NCBI RefSeq assembly: GCF_042663585.1
Contig: NZ_JBHTAN010000006.1
Coordinates: 744,001 to 808,000, forward strand
DNA length: 64,000 bases
Origin: Natranaeroarchaeum sp042663585
GTDB lineage: Archaea; Halobacteriota; Halobacteria; Halobacteriales; Natronoarchaeaceae
Direction: 5' to 3'
Shown here: one piece after another, positions 56,443 through 64,000 of the stretch
Position numbering within the stretch: position 1 is the stretch's first letter
Layout: the number at the start of each line of letters is the position of its first letter
Made by a program: the position numbers and the translations under genes
Notes under the pieces: model-generated
What the model was told of the DNA's origin: nothing
The model's input: the letters and a program-made list of their open reading frames with translations, nothing else
The model's database searches: none

Positions 56443-57099
56443 ATGTCTCAACAGAAACCGGACTACGTAGACGATGCCGAGATCGACGAATCGCTCGACG
56501 ACCTTCCCACCGAGGAGACCATCGAAGAAACAGTCGAAAACCTGGAGGCGAACGGCTTCGATGTCGTCGTCGTCGACTCGCCTGCGGACGCGCTCGCACA
56601 CGTACAGTCGCTCATCCCCGCCGGAGCCTCCGTGATGAACGGACACTCGACGACGCTCGAGGAGATCGGATTCGCCGAGTATCTCAACGAGGGCGATCAC
56701 GACTGGGAGAGCCTCGCCGACGAAATCTGGAGCATCGACGACGACGCAAAGCGACAGGCCGCTCGCCGCGACGCGCAGACGGCTGATTACTTCCTCGGCG
56801 GCATCAACGGTATCGCACAGACCGGCGAACTCGTCGCGGCTGATCGCTCGGGCAGTCGCATCGGTGCGTACCCGTTCGCCGCCGGCAACGTCGTTATCGT
56901 CAGCGGCGTGAACAAGGTCGTTCCGACGCTCTCCGACGCGCTCGATCGACTCGAATCAGTCGCCTATCCCCTCGAAAACGAGCGCGCCAAGGAGGCCTAT
57001 GGCGTCGACTCTGCCGTTGCCAAACAGCTCATCTTCCGACAGGAACTCGACGAAGGGCGCACGTCCGTCGTGCTCATCCGCGAACAACTCGGCTACTAG
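56443..57099 (+). CDS. LUD-domain (lactate utilisation) protein
   Basis: A 218-residue protein of the LUD/DUF162 family. GASVMNGHSTTLEEIGF near residue 65 and the IAQTGELVAADRSGSRIGAYPFAAGNVVIVSGVNKVV core are the conserved parts. Family members such as LutC support lactate oxidation; here no LutA/B genes are adjacent, so it may work with the distant fused FAD/Fe-S dehydrogenase (inference). A ~198-base gap precedes it. Confidence 0.88.
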   Translation: MSQQKPDYVDDAEIDESLDDLPTEETIEETVENLEANGFDVVVVDSPADALAHVQSLIPAGASVMNGHSTTLEEIGFAEYLNEGDHDWESLADEIWSIDDDAKRQAARRDAQTADYFLGGINGIAQTGELVAADRSGSRIGAYPFAAGNVVIVSGVNKVVPTLSDALDRLESVAYPLENERAKEAYGVDSAVAKQLIFRQELDEGRTSVVLIREQLGY

Positions 57100-57190
57100 T
57101 CGGGCAGAATCGTACGGTGCAACGAGCCTCGTAACTGCTGACCACGAGGCATGTCGTTTTCGGTTGTCGGCGAACGAGCGTTGGGGGGTT

Positions 57191-58522
57191 TTACTCTCGC
57201 GAGAGGCGTCCCGGCGACCAGTCGCCGTCGAACTCCTCGTGGGTGAACGGTGCGGCGTCCTCGCCGGCGTAGGTGGCGACGAGGTGGCCGTCGCCTTCGA
57301 GGTGATACTTGTAGGTCGTCAGTCCTTCCAGACCGACGGGACCGCGGGCGTGAATCTTGCCCGTGCTGATCCCGACTTCCGCCCCCAGACCGAACCGGAA
57401 GCCGTCGGCAAAGCGCGTCGAGGCGTTGTGGAAGACGCTCGCCGCGTCGAGGCTTCGCATGAACCGACCCGCGCGGTCGGCGTCCTCGGTGACGATAGAC
57501 TCCGTGTGTTTGGAGCCGTAGGCCGTAATGTGCTCGATGGCGTCGTCGACCGAGTCGACGACTCGGATCGAGAGTTCGAGGTCGCCGTACTCGGTCGACC
57601 AGTCCTCCTCGGTGGCGGCGTCGACGTCCACGACGGTTCGGACGCGCTCGTCGCCACTGATCGTCACGTCGGCGTCCTCGTACCGCGCGACCATCGCCGG
57701 GAGGAAGTCGGCGGCGACGTCCTCGTGTACCAGCAGGGTCTCGACGGCGTTGCAGACCGCGGGATACTGCACCTTGGCGTCGAAGGCGATCTCCTCGGCC
57801 ATCTCCAGGTCGGCGGCCTCGTCGACGTAGACGTGACAGATGCCCTCGGTGTGGCCGAGGACGGGAATCTGCGTGTTGTCCTGAATATAGCTGACGAACT
57901 CCGAACTGCCGCGAGGCATCAGCAGGTCGATTTCGTCGTCCATCTCCAGCATCCGGTCGACTTCCGCGTGGGCCTCGATCTGCTGTGTCCAGCCAGTCGG
58001 TAGCTCCGCTGTCGCTTCCAGAATCGTCTCGTAGAGCACACGGTTCGAGTGGCTGGCCTCGCTGCCACCCTTCAGGATGACCGCGTTGCCAGATTTCAGG
58101 CTTAGCGCGGCGATCTGGACCAGCGCGTCCGGGCGGGACTCGAACACCGTCCCGATGACGCCGATCGGTACCGCGACCTTGTAGAGTTCGAGGTCCTCGT
58201 CGAGTTCGCGGGCGGTCAGGGTTTTGCCCAGCGGGTCCGTCTGCCCGGCGACACTGCGCACCATATCTGCGATGCTCTCCAGTTTCGACTCGGAGAGTTT
58301 CAGCCGGTCGACCAGCGCCTGACTGTACTCGCCCGCTTCGAGCAGTTCCTTACCGTTCTCGACGTCTTTCGCGTTCGCTTCGAGGATCGCCTCGCTGTTC
58401 GCCTCGATGGCGTCAGCGATCGATCGGAGCCCCTCGTTTCGTCTCGCTTCGGAGACGTTCGCGAGTTCGAGCGCGGCGGACTGTGCCTCACGGACTTTGG
58501 TAGTGGCGTCCCTGTCAGTCAT
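57191..58522 (-). CDS. proA: Gamma-glutamyl phosphate reductase
   Basis: A 443-residue NADPH-dependent aldehyde-dehydrogenase-fold enzyme that makes glutamate semialdehyde in proline synthesis. The catalytic Cys257 lies in YPAVCNAVETLL. Other landmarks are FESRPDALVQIAALSLKSGNAVILKGGSEA and the terminal HARGPVGLEGLTTYKY. I use ATG 58522; a GTG nine bases earlier is possible. It overlaps the end of proB by 8 bases. Last gene of proC-proB-proA. Confidence 0.95.
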   Translation of the reverse strand: MTDRDATTKVREAQSAALELANVSEARRNEGLRSIADAIEANSEAILEANAKDVENGKELLEAGEYSQALVDRLKLSESKLESIADMVRSVAGQTDPLGKTLTARELDEDLELYKVAVPIGVIGTVFESRPDALVQIAALSLKSGNAVILKGGSEASHSNRVLYETILEATAELPTGWTQQIEAHAEVDRMLEMDDEIDLLMPRGSSEFVSYIQDNTQIPVLGHTEGICHVYVDEAADLEMAEEIAFDAKVQYPAVCNAVETLLVHEDVAADFLPAMVARYEDADVTISGDERVRTVVDVDAATEEDWSTEYGDLELSIRVVDSVDDAIEHITAYGSKHTESIVTEDADRAGRFMRSLDAASVFHNASTRFADGFRFGLGAEVGISTGKIHARGPVGLEGLTTYKYHLEGDGHLVATYAGEDAAPFTHEEFDGDWSPGRLSRE

Positions 58523-59348
58523 GATCGACACCGTTTATGGGTGTAAATATCGTTCCGACGGTCTTGGTTGCAGCGATCTGTTCGAGCACGTCCGGTTCCG
58601 TCGATTCCGCGATCACGGCCGGGATGCCATGCTCGCTGACGCGGCGTGCGCCCTCGACTTTCGTCATGATCCCGCCGAAGCCGTCCGAGGAACTCTCCTC
58701 GACCAGTTGGTGGACGTAGTCGTAGTTGGTGCCGACGGCTTCGATCCGCTCGGCGTCGTCGTCGTGCTTGGGGTTGCCGGTGTAGACGCCGGGAACGTCG
58801 GTGAGCGTGACCAGCAGTCCGGCATCAACCGCGATAGCGATCGACGACGAGAGCATGTCGTTGTCGCCGATGCGGATCTCCTCGGTCGCGACGGCGTCGT
58901 TCTCGTTGACTATCGGGACGACGCCCCACTCCAGCAGGGTCTCGACTGTGTTCCGGAAGTTCGTGTACCGTTCGGGATTGTCCAGATCCTTCTGTGTCAG
59001 GAGTAGTTGCGCTGTCTTCAGCCCGTAGCGCTCGAAGCTTTCGGTGTACCGCCGCATCAGGTGGCTCTGACCGATCGTCGAGAGTGCCTGAGACTTCTCG
59101 ACGGTGTCGCCGGTGTAGTCGATCCGGCCGATACCTGCGCCGACCGCGCCGGAGGAGACCAGCAGGACCTCCTTGTCGCGCTCTCGCAATGCCGCGATGT
59201 CGTCGACGAGTTTGTCGACTTTCGTATCGTCGAGGTTCGAATCGGCATCCGTCAGCGAGTTCGTCCCCGCCTTGACGACGACTCGCCCGGCGTTGGCAGC
59301 GAGTTCTCTGGTCCTTTCCACCGCCGCGCTGTCGATCTGCTTACTCAT
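58515..59348 (-). CDS. proB: Glutamate 5-kinase
   Basis: A 277-residue amino-acid kinase that phosphorylates glutamate as the first step of proline synthesis. VVKAGTNSLT and LLVSSGAVGAGIG bind ATP and substrate; NENDAVATEEIRIGDNDMLSSSIA is conserved. The C-terminal PUA domain of many bacterial ProB proteins is absent. It overlaps proC by 8 bases and proA by 8 bases, implying coupled translation. Confidence 0.95.
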   Translation of the reverse strand: MSKQIDSAAVERTRELAANAGRVVVKAGTNSLTDADSNLDDTKVDKLVDDIAALRERDKEVLLVSSGAVGAGIGRIDYTGDTVEKSQALSTIGQSHLMRRYTESFERYGLKTAQLLLTQKDLDNPERYTNFRNTVETLLEWGVVPIVNENDAVATEEIRIGDNDMLSSSIAIAVDAGLLVTLTDVPGVYTGNPKHDDDAERIEAVGTNYDYVHQLVEESSSDGFGGIMTKVEGARRVSEHGIPAVIAESTEPDVLEQIAATKTVGTIFTPINGVDHD

Positions 59349-60117
59349 CGTCGACGGCCTCCGCTAACTCTCTGGAGCGCTCCTCGGCGGCGGCAACGGC
59401 CTCGCTGATTTCCGCCTGTACGTCGCTATCCCAGAGCACTTCCATCCCCTCGATAGTGGTCCCGTTCGGCGAGCAGACGGCGTCGATCATGTCGTCGAGG
59501 TCGTCGTCGGACTGGAGTGCCATCTCCGCAGCGCCTCTGAACGTCTGTGTAGCCAGCGTTTCGGCCTGTTCGGGATCGAGTCCCCCGTCGATCCCGGCCT
59601 GTTTCATCCCCTGAATGAGATAGTAGACGAACGCGGGGCCGCTGCCGTTGACCGCGGTTGCGATGTCCATCTGCGCCTCGTCGATTTCGGCGTACTCGCC
59701 GGCGGCGTCGAGGATCCCCCGTACCTCGTCGGTGACGGTATCCTCGGTGACCGCGGCGGCCATGTTTCGGGTCTCCGCGGCGAGGTTCGGCATCACCCGG
59801 ACCACGGTCGCGGGGGTTCGCCCGGCGACGAAGTCCGTCGAGACGCCGGCGGCAAACGTGACGAGCGTGTGCTCCGGCGAGAGTTCGAGTTCGTCGAGAA
59901 TCGTCCCCACAACGTCCGGTTTGACGGCGATGATCACGACATCGGATTCGGCCGCCGCGTCGATGTCGTGGGTGGTCCAGTCGCTGTACTCCTCGACCGC
60001 TGCCAGCGCGTCCGGGTCGACGTCAATCGCTGTCACCCGGTGTGCGTCCGACGCCGAGAGCCCTTTGACGAGGGCGCTCCCCATATGTCCGCAGCCGATA
60101 ATACTCACGTCAGTCAT
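59341..60117 (-). CDS. proC: Pyrroline-5-carboxylate reductase
   Basis: A 258-residue enzyme that reduces pyrroline-5-carboxylate to proline. Rossmann motif IGCGHMGSALVKG near the start and the C-terminal NGSGPAFVYYLIQGMKQAG and ICSPNGTTIEGME are diagnostic. The open frame extends 40 codons upstream, but the family begins at the ATG at 60117. It is divergent from purL with a 149-base spacer, and heads the proC-proB-proA operon. Confidence 0.95.
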   Translation of the reverse strand: MTDVSIIGCGHMGSALVKGLSASDAHRVTAIDVDPDALAAVEEYSDWTTHDIDAAAESDVVIIAVKPDVVGTILDELELSPEHTLVTFAAGVSTDFVAGRTPATVVRVMPNLAAETRNMAAAVTEDTVTDEVRGILDAAGEYAEIDEAQMDIATAVNGSGPAFVYYLIQGMKQAGIDGGLDPEQAETLATQTFRGAAEMALQSDDDLDDMIDAVCSPNGTTIEGMEVLWDSDVQAEISEAVAAAEERSRELAEAVDDE

Positions 60118-60266
60118 CCTGGTTGTCCTTACTGTAGTGGCCGATATACCAACTTTGATTCCGTCCGGCGAACGGCCGCTGTCTGGACCCGGATGCCGAC
60201 CCGCCTGACTCCCACGTTCGTGCACATGGAAAGCCATTTATCCGCCCTGAGTCAACACGGGGATGA

Positions 60267-62441
60267 ATGAGTCTCTCCGATTCGGACAGGGAGGTCGTCG
60301 TCGACGAGTTGGGACGGGAGCCGACCCCGGCCGAGACGGCGCTGTTCGAGAACCTCTGGAGCGAACACTGTGCGTACCGTTCGTCACGACCGTTACTCTC
60401 CGCCTTCGACAGCGAGAGCGATCAGGTCGTCATCGGCCCGGGCGATGACGCCGCAGTCGTCGCCCTGCCCGAACCGTCGGGCGACGGCAACAGCGAGACG
60501 TACATCACGATGGGTGTCGAGAGCCACAATCATCCCTCGTACGTCGACCCGTTCGACGGCGCGGCGACGGGCGTCGGCGGCATCGTTCGGGACACGCTCT
60601 CGATGGGTGCGTATCCGATTGCCCTGCTCGATTCGCTGTACTTCGGCAACTTCGACCGCGAGCACTCTCGGTACCTGCTCGACGGCGTCGTCGAGGGGAT
60701 CAGCCACTACGGTAACTGCATCGGCGTCCCAACGGTGGGCGGGAGCGTCGACTTCCACGAGCGCTACGAGGGCAATCCACTGGTCAACGTGGCCTGCGTC
60801 GGCCTGACGAACGAGGATCGACTGATCACCGCAGTCGCCCAGGAACCGGGCAACAAACTCGTCCTTCTCGGCAACGCCACGGGTCGGGATGGCCTCGGGG
60901 GGGCCTCCTTCGCCAGCGAGGATCTGAGCGAGGACGCAGAAACCGAGGACCGCCCCGCAGTCCAGGTGGGCGACCCCTACAGCGAGAAGCTACTGATCGA
61001 GGCCAACGAGAAACTGGTCGAGGACAACCTCGTCGAGTCCGCACGGGACCTCGGTGCGGCCGGTCTCGGCGGCGCGTCGAGCGAACTCGTCGCAAAAGGC
61101 GGCCTCGGTGCGGATATCGACCTCGAAGCCGTCCACCAGCGCGAACCGAACATGAACGCCCTGGAGATCCTGCTCGCAGAATCCCAGGAGCGAATGTGCT
61201 ACGAGGTGACGCCCGAAAACGTCGACCGCGTCGCCGAGGTTGCCGAGCGGTTCGACCTTGGCTGTTCGGTGATCGGGGACGTGACCGACACGGGCCGGTA
61301 CGTCTGTCGCTTCGAGGACGAGGTGGCAGTCGACGCCCCCGCCGAGTTCCTCGGCGACGGCGCGCCGATGAACGACCTCGATCACGTCGAACCGCAACAG
61401 CCGGAGCGTGATCTGCCGGACGTCGCGGTCGAGGACGCCTTCGAGGCCGTCGTCGGCAGTCCGAGTACGGCGAGCAAACGGTGGGTCTACCGACAGTACG
61501 ACCACGAGGTCGGCGTCCGGACGAGCGTTCCCCCGGGTGACGACGCCGCCGTGCTCGCCATCCGCGAGACGGAAGGCGACGACGGCGTCGGGACCGGCCT
61601 CGCGCTCTCCTCGGGGGCCGCGCCGAACTGGACCGAAACAGCGCCGTACGACGGTGCCCGAGCAGTCGCCCTGGAGAACGCGACGAATATCGCGGCCAAG
61701 GGCGCGACACCGCTCGCCGCGGTCGACTGTCTGAACGGCGGCAATCCCGAGAAGCCGGAGGTCTATGGCGGCTTCAAAGGCATCGTCGACGGCCTCGCGG
61801 ACATGTGTTCGGAGCTTTCGGTGCCGGTCGTCGGCGGGAACGTCTCGCTGTACAACGACTCGCCGACGGGGCCGATTCCGCCGACGCCGACCCTCGCGAT
61901 GACCGGAACGAAAGCGGGCTACGACGCCCCGCCGCTCGCGGCCGACGCCGACGCCGAGGTGTTGCTCGTGGGCGACCGCGGCATCGCGGAGGGGACGCCC
62001 CGACTCGGTGGCTCCGAGTATCTCGCACAGTTCGGTGGAACTGACGCCTTCCCCGACCTCCCGGAGCGTCCTGCCGTTCTCGTCGAGACGCTCGCGGACG
62101 TATCAGATCGGGACTCGACGACCGCGGTCCACGACGTAAGCCACGGCGGCCTCGCCGTCTCGCTCGCCGAGATGGTGACAGAGACTGCCGGTCTCGACGT
62201 CTCCCTGCCGGGGGAAGCACCCCTTGCCGAGTTGTTCCACGAACAGCCAGGCCGGGCGATCGTGGCGACGACTGACCCCGAGGCCGTCGAGGACGCGTTC
62301 GACGGCATCGCACCGGTCGAACGGCTCGGTACCGGGACTGCAGGCGGCGAACTGACTATCGATGTCGGCGACGAGACGGTCCGGTCGGATGCCGAGACCA
62401 TCGCCGAGCGCCGCGACGTGATCGAGCGCGAACTCGACTGA
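60267..62441 (+). CDS. purL: Phosphoribosylformylglycinamidine synthase subunit II
   Basis: A 724-residue small-type PurL, the ATP-dependent synthase of purine step 4. GVESHNHPSYVDPFDGAATGVGGI near residue 78, the repeat half starting GVRTSVPPGDDAAVL, and the C-terminal VHDVSHGGLAVSLAEM are conserved. The small PurL needs separate PurQ and PurS, not in this window. TATA-like catttat at 60236 suits a near-leaderless transcript. Confidence 0.96.
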   Translation: MSLSDSDREVVVDELGREPTPAETALFENLWSEHCAYRSSRPLLSAFDSESDQVVIGPGDDAAVVALPEPSGDGNSETYITMGVESHNHPSYVDPFDGAATGVGGIVRDTLSMGAYPIALLDSLYFGNFDREHSRYLLDGVVEGISHYGNCIGVPTVGGSVDFHERYEGNPLVNVACVGLTNEDRLITAVAQEPGNKLVLLGNATGRDGLGGASFASEDLSEDAETEDRPAVQVGDPYSEKLLIEANEKLVEDNLVESARDLGAAGLGGASSELVAKGGLGADIDLEAVHQREPNMNALEILLAESQERMCYEVTPENVDRVAEVAERFDLGCSVIGDVTDTGRYVCRFEDEVAVDAPAEFLGDGAPMNDLDHVEPQQPERDLPDVAVEDAFEAVVGSPSTASKRWVYRQYDHEVGVRTSVPPGDDAAVLAIRETEGDDGVGTGLALSSGAAPNWTETAPYDGARAVALENATNIAAKGATPLAAVDCLNGGNPEKPEVYGGFKGIVDGLADMCSELSVPVVGGNVSLYNDSPTGPIPPTPTLAMTGTKAGYDAPPLAADADAEVLLVGDRGIAEGTPRLGGSEYLAQFGGTDAFPDLPERPAVLVETLADVSDRDSTTAVHDVSHGGLAVSLAEMVTETAGLDVSLPGEAPLAELFHEQPGRAIVATTDPEAVEDAFDGIAPVERLGTGTAGGELTIDVGDETVRSDAETIAERRDVIERELD

Positions 62442-62553
62442 ACGGCTCGCTCTCTTCCGTCGAATCCCCACATTTGCTCTCTCGCATAGCCGTTATATTG
62501 AAGTAACTCCCCTGCGAAAGTTAGATCAATGACAGGTACAGAGGTTGTAACTA
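62442..62553 (+). promoter_or_regulatory. Promoter region of the HalX regulator
   Basis: 112 bases with a TATA-like ttatattg at 62491-62498 about 55 bases before ATG 62554. No palindrome stands out. Confidence 0.3.
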
Positions 62554-63126
62554 ATGGCTCAGACGGTTGATCCAACGGTGCTGATCGCCGAGGACGAACC
62601 GGACCTCGCCGACCTGTACACGGCCTGGCTTCAGGAAGACTACGAGGTTCGAACCGCCTACAACGGGAGCCAGGCACTCGATTCGATCGACGAACGCGTC
62701 GACGTGGTGCTTCTGGACCGCCGGATGCCGGGGCTCTCGGGGGACCGGGTACTCGACACGATCAGGGACCGTGAACTCGACTGTCGCGTCGCGATGGTGA
62801 CCGCCGTCGAACCGGATTTCGAGATCATCGAGATGGGGTTCGACGATTACCTCGTGAAACCGGCATCCAGTGACGAACTGCGTGCGATGGTCGAGCAACT
62901 GCTGTTGCGAAGCGAGTACGACGGCATGTTACAGGAGTTCTACGCGCTGGCATCGAAGAAAGCGATTCTCGACAAACAAAAGCCGGACTACGAACTCCGG
63001 GCGAGCGAGGAGTACGTTCGACTCGAGGACCGACTGGCTGTTCTCCGCTCGGATATCGACGACACGATGGCCAAACTGTCGGACCGGGACGCCTACGACC
63101 GGGCCTGTCAGGACATCGCCCGGTAA
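62554..63126 (+). CDS. HalX domain response regulator
   Basis: A 190-residue haloarchaeal response regulator. The receiver domain has the acidic pocket EDEPD near residue 13, phosphoacceptor Asp55 in VVLLDRRMPG and the switch Lys in YLVKPA. The C-terminal ~65 residues are the helical HalX domain, seen only in halophilic archaea, with unknown output. No partner histidine kinase is adjacent. Confidence 0.9.
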   Translation: MAQTVDPTVLIAEDEPDLADLYTAWLQEDYEVRTAYNGSQALDSIDERVDVVLLDRRMPGLSGDRVLDTIRDRELDCRVAMVTAVEPDFEIIEMGFDDYLVKPASSDELRAMVEQLLLRSEYDGMLQEFYALASKKAILDKQKPDYELRASEEYVRLEDRLAVLRSDIDDTMAKLSDRDAYDRACQDIAR

Positions 63127-63185
63127 CAGAGAGGGCGCCGTCGAGAGCCCCCACCTCGCTCTGATACTTTACAATACTCTTGTAC

Positions 63186-64000
63186 TCACGACTCGCGGTC
63201 ACGCCCGTCCATTGCGCTCTCGACGAGATCGATTGCCAACTCCGCGGCATCGACCGCAGTCTCGCCCAGCACGTAGGTCACTGGCTCGATACCGAACTCG
63301 CCGCGATGGTAGAGAACCAGCGGGACCGACTCCCGTTCGGCGAGTCGTTCTCGGAGATGCTCTTCACGCCCCTCGTAGCCCGCGTCGAACTCCAGCGGGT
63401 CGATTCCGGCGTCCCGGGCGGCATCGAGCAACGCATCGCTCGTTGCGAGGTTGAGCGCTGCCCTGAGGTCGTCATCCGCCTCTTTCGCGACGAGGACCGT
63501 CCCTGCAACGTGTTCTGACGCGCCGAACTCGGGGTTTGCCGCGCGCTCGACCGTCCCGCGGATCCGGTAGATCCGGCCCGGAATCGCCGCCAGGTCGGTC
63601 GGCCCCTCGGCCTCCGGCAGTGCCATTCCGATGTTCGTCCCCACGTTCGGGACGTACTCGGTGACGGCATCGGTGCCGGTCAGCAGGCGTGCGGCCCGAC
63701 GGACGGACCGGAGCACGTCCCGCTCTGCGAGGACCTGTGAATCCGTTCCGCGGACGCAGAGATCACAGCCCAACCCCTCCAGTTCCGGCATCAGTTCCTC
63801 GTGGATGGCACAGATCGGCCCTCTATCCTCGAACTCGCGGATCAGCGCCAGCAGTTCCGCGAGGGCGTCCACCTCGTCCATCTCGCCGGAGTCGAACCCC
63901 TCGGCGATCCGCTCGACCGTTGCGATCATCCGTTCGTCCTCGCTAAATCGCGGCTCGATGGCGACGTTTTCGTTGACGAGGTTGCTGATCGCGGCCTGCG
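63186..64000 (-). CDS. thiR: ThiR-like thiamine regulator (ThiN domain), truncated at the window edge
   Basis: The frame runs out of the window at 64000, so only the C-terminal ~270 residues are seen. The frame before Met at 63929 remains open and encodes QAAISNLVNENVAIE, the end of a helix-turn-helix. The rest is a ThiN-type domain: CAIHEELMPELEGLGCDLCVRGTD, VPNVGTNIGMALPEAEG and YHRGEFGIEPVTYVLGE. HTH plus ThiN is the architecture of archaeal ThiR, which represses thiamine genes when it binds thiamine phosphates. The N-terminal HTH lies outside. Confidence 0.88.
   Translation of the reverse strand, partial: QAAISNLVNENVAIEPRFSEDERMIATVERIAEGFDSGEMDEVDALAELLALIREFEDRGPICAIHEELMPELEGLGCDLCVRGTDSQVLAERDVLRSVRRAARLLTGTDAVTEYVPNVGTNIGMALPEAEGPTDLAAIPGRIYRIRGTVERAANPEFGASEHVAGTVLVAKEADDDLRAALNLATSDALLDAARDAGIDPLEFDAGYEGREEHLRERLAERESVPLVLYHRGEFGIEPVTYVLGETAVDAAELAIDLVESAMDGRDRES

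Overview
The window is chromosomal DNA of a haloarchaeon (class Halobacteria). The proteins are strongly acidic, the DNA is GC-rich, genes often overlap by ATGA or TAATG, and the ribosomal proteins are archaeal (L11, then L1-L10-L12 with a structured L1 leader). There are Tat lipoproteins, a HalX response regulator, Bat-type HTH regulators, a HEWD protein and a PccB-PccX-PccA carboxylase. It carries about 55 protein genes, no rRNA, no recognisable tRNA and no CRISPR array.

Layout. 0.2-7.1 kb: XPB/Rad25-type helicase, a large pilin-like surface protein, cysS and an OGG1-type glycosylase. 7.4-16.6 kb: a tightly coupled stress module of two PrkA kinases, a DUF444/YeaH vWA protein and SpoVR. SpoVR is interrupted by a complete 395-residue intein with a LAGLIDADG endonuclease and a possible helix-turn-helix insert. 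16.6-18.0 kb: an AT-rich, gene-poor stretch with one small partition-like gene. 18.0-28.0 kb: a hexose-type ABC importer followed by two duplicated chemoreceptors. 28.5-33.7 kb: sulfur/MBL, YjbQ, small membrane proteins, GDPD, SDR and an NSS transporter. 34-37.8 kb: acyl-CoA (propionyl-CoA type) carboxylase. 37.9-39.7 kb: Sco-TlpA-CcdA redox operon. 39.8-43.8 kb: CaCA exchanger and a fused FAD/Fe-S oxidoreductase. 44-48 kb: HEWD, CutA and the ribosomal stalk genes. 48-52.3 kb: HAD, FolD, small regulators and a zinc-ribbon protein. 52.3-55.2 kb: orphan N6-adenine methyltransferase and a decayed TnpB. 55.5-64 kb: UspA, glutaredoxin, LUD protein, proC-proB-proA, purL, a HalX regulator and the edge-truncated thiR.

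The most notable object is the intein in SpoVR. It lies in the most conserved part of the host protein and inside the last gene of a four-gene signalling module, so SpoVR activity would depend on protein splicing. Also worth a look: a near-perfect palindrome over the TATA region of the sugar transporter, a palindrome around a TATA-like box and a short leader ORF before prkA, and the pairing of a sugar importer with two tandem receptors that may sense the same nutrient.
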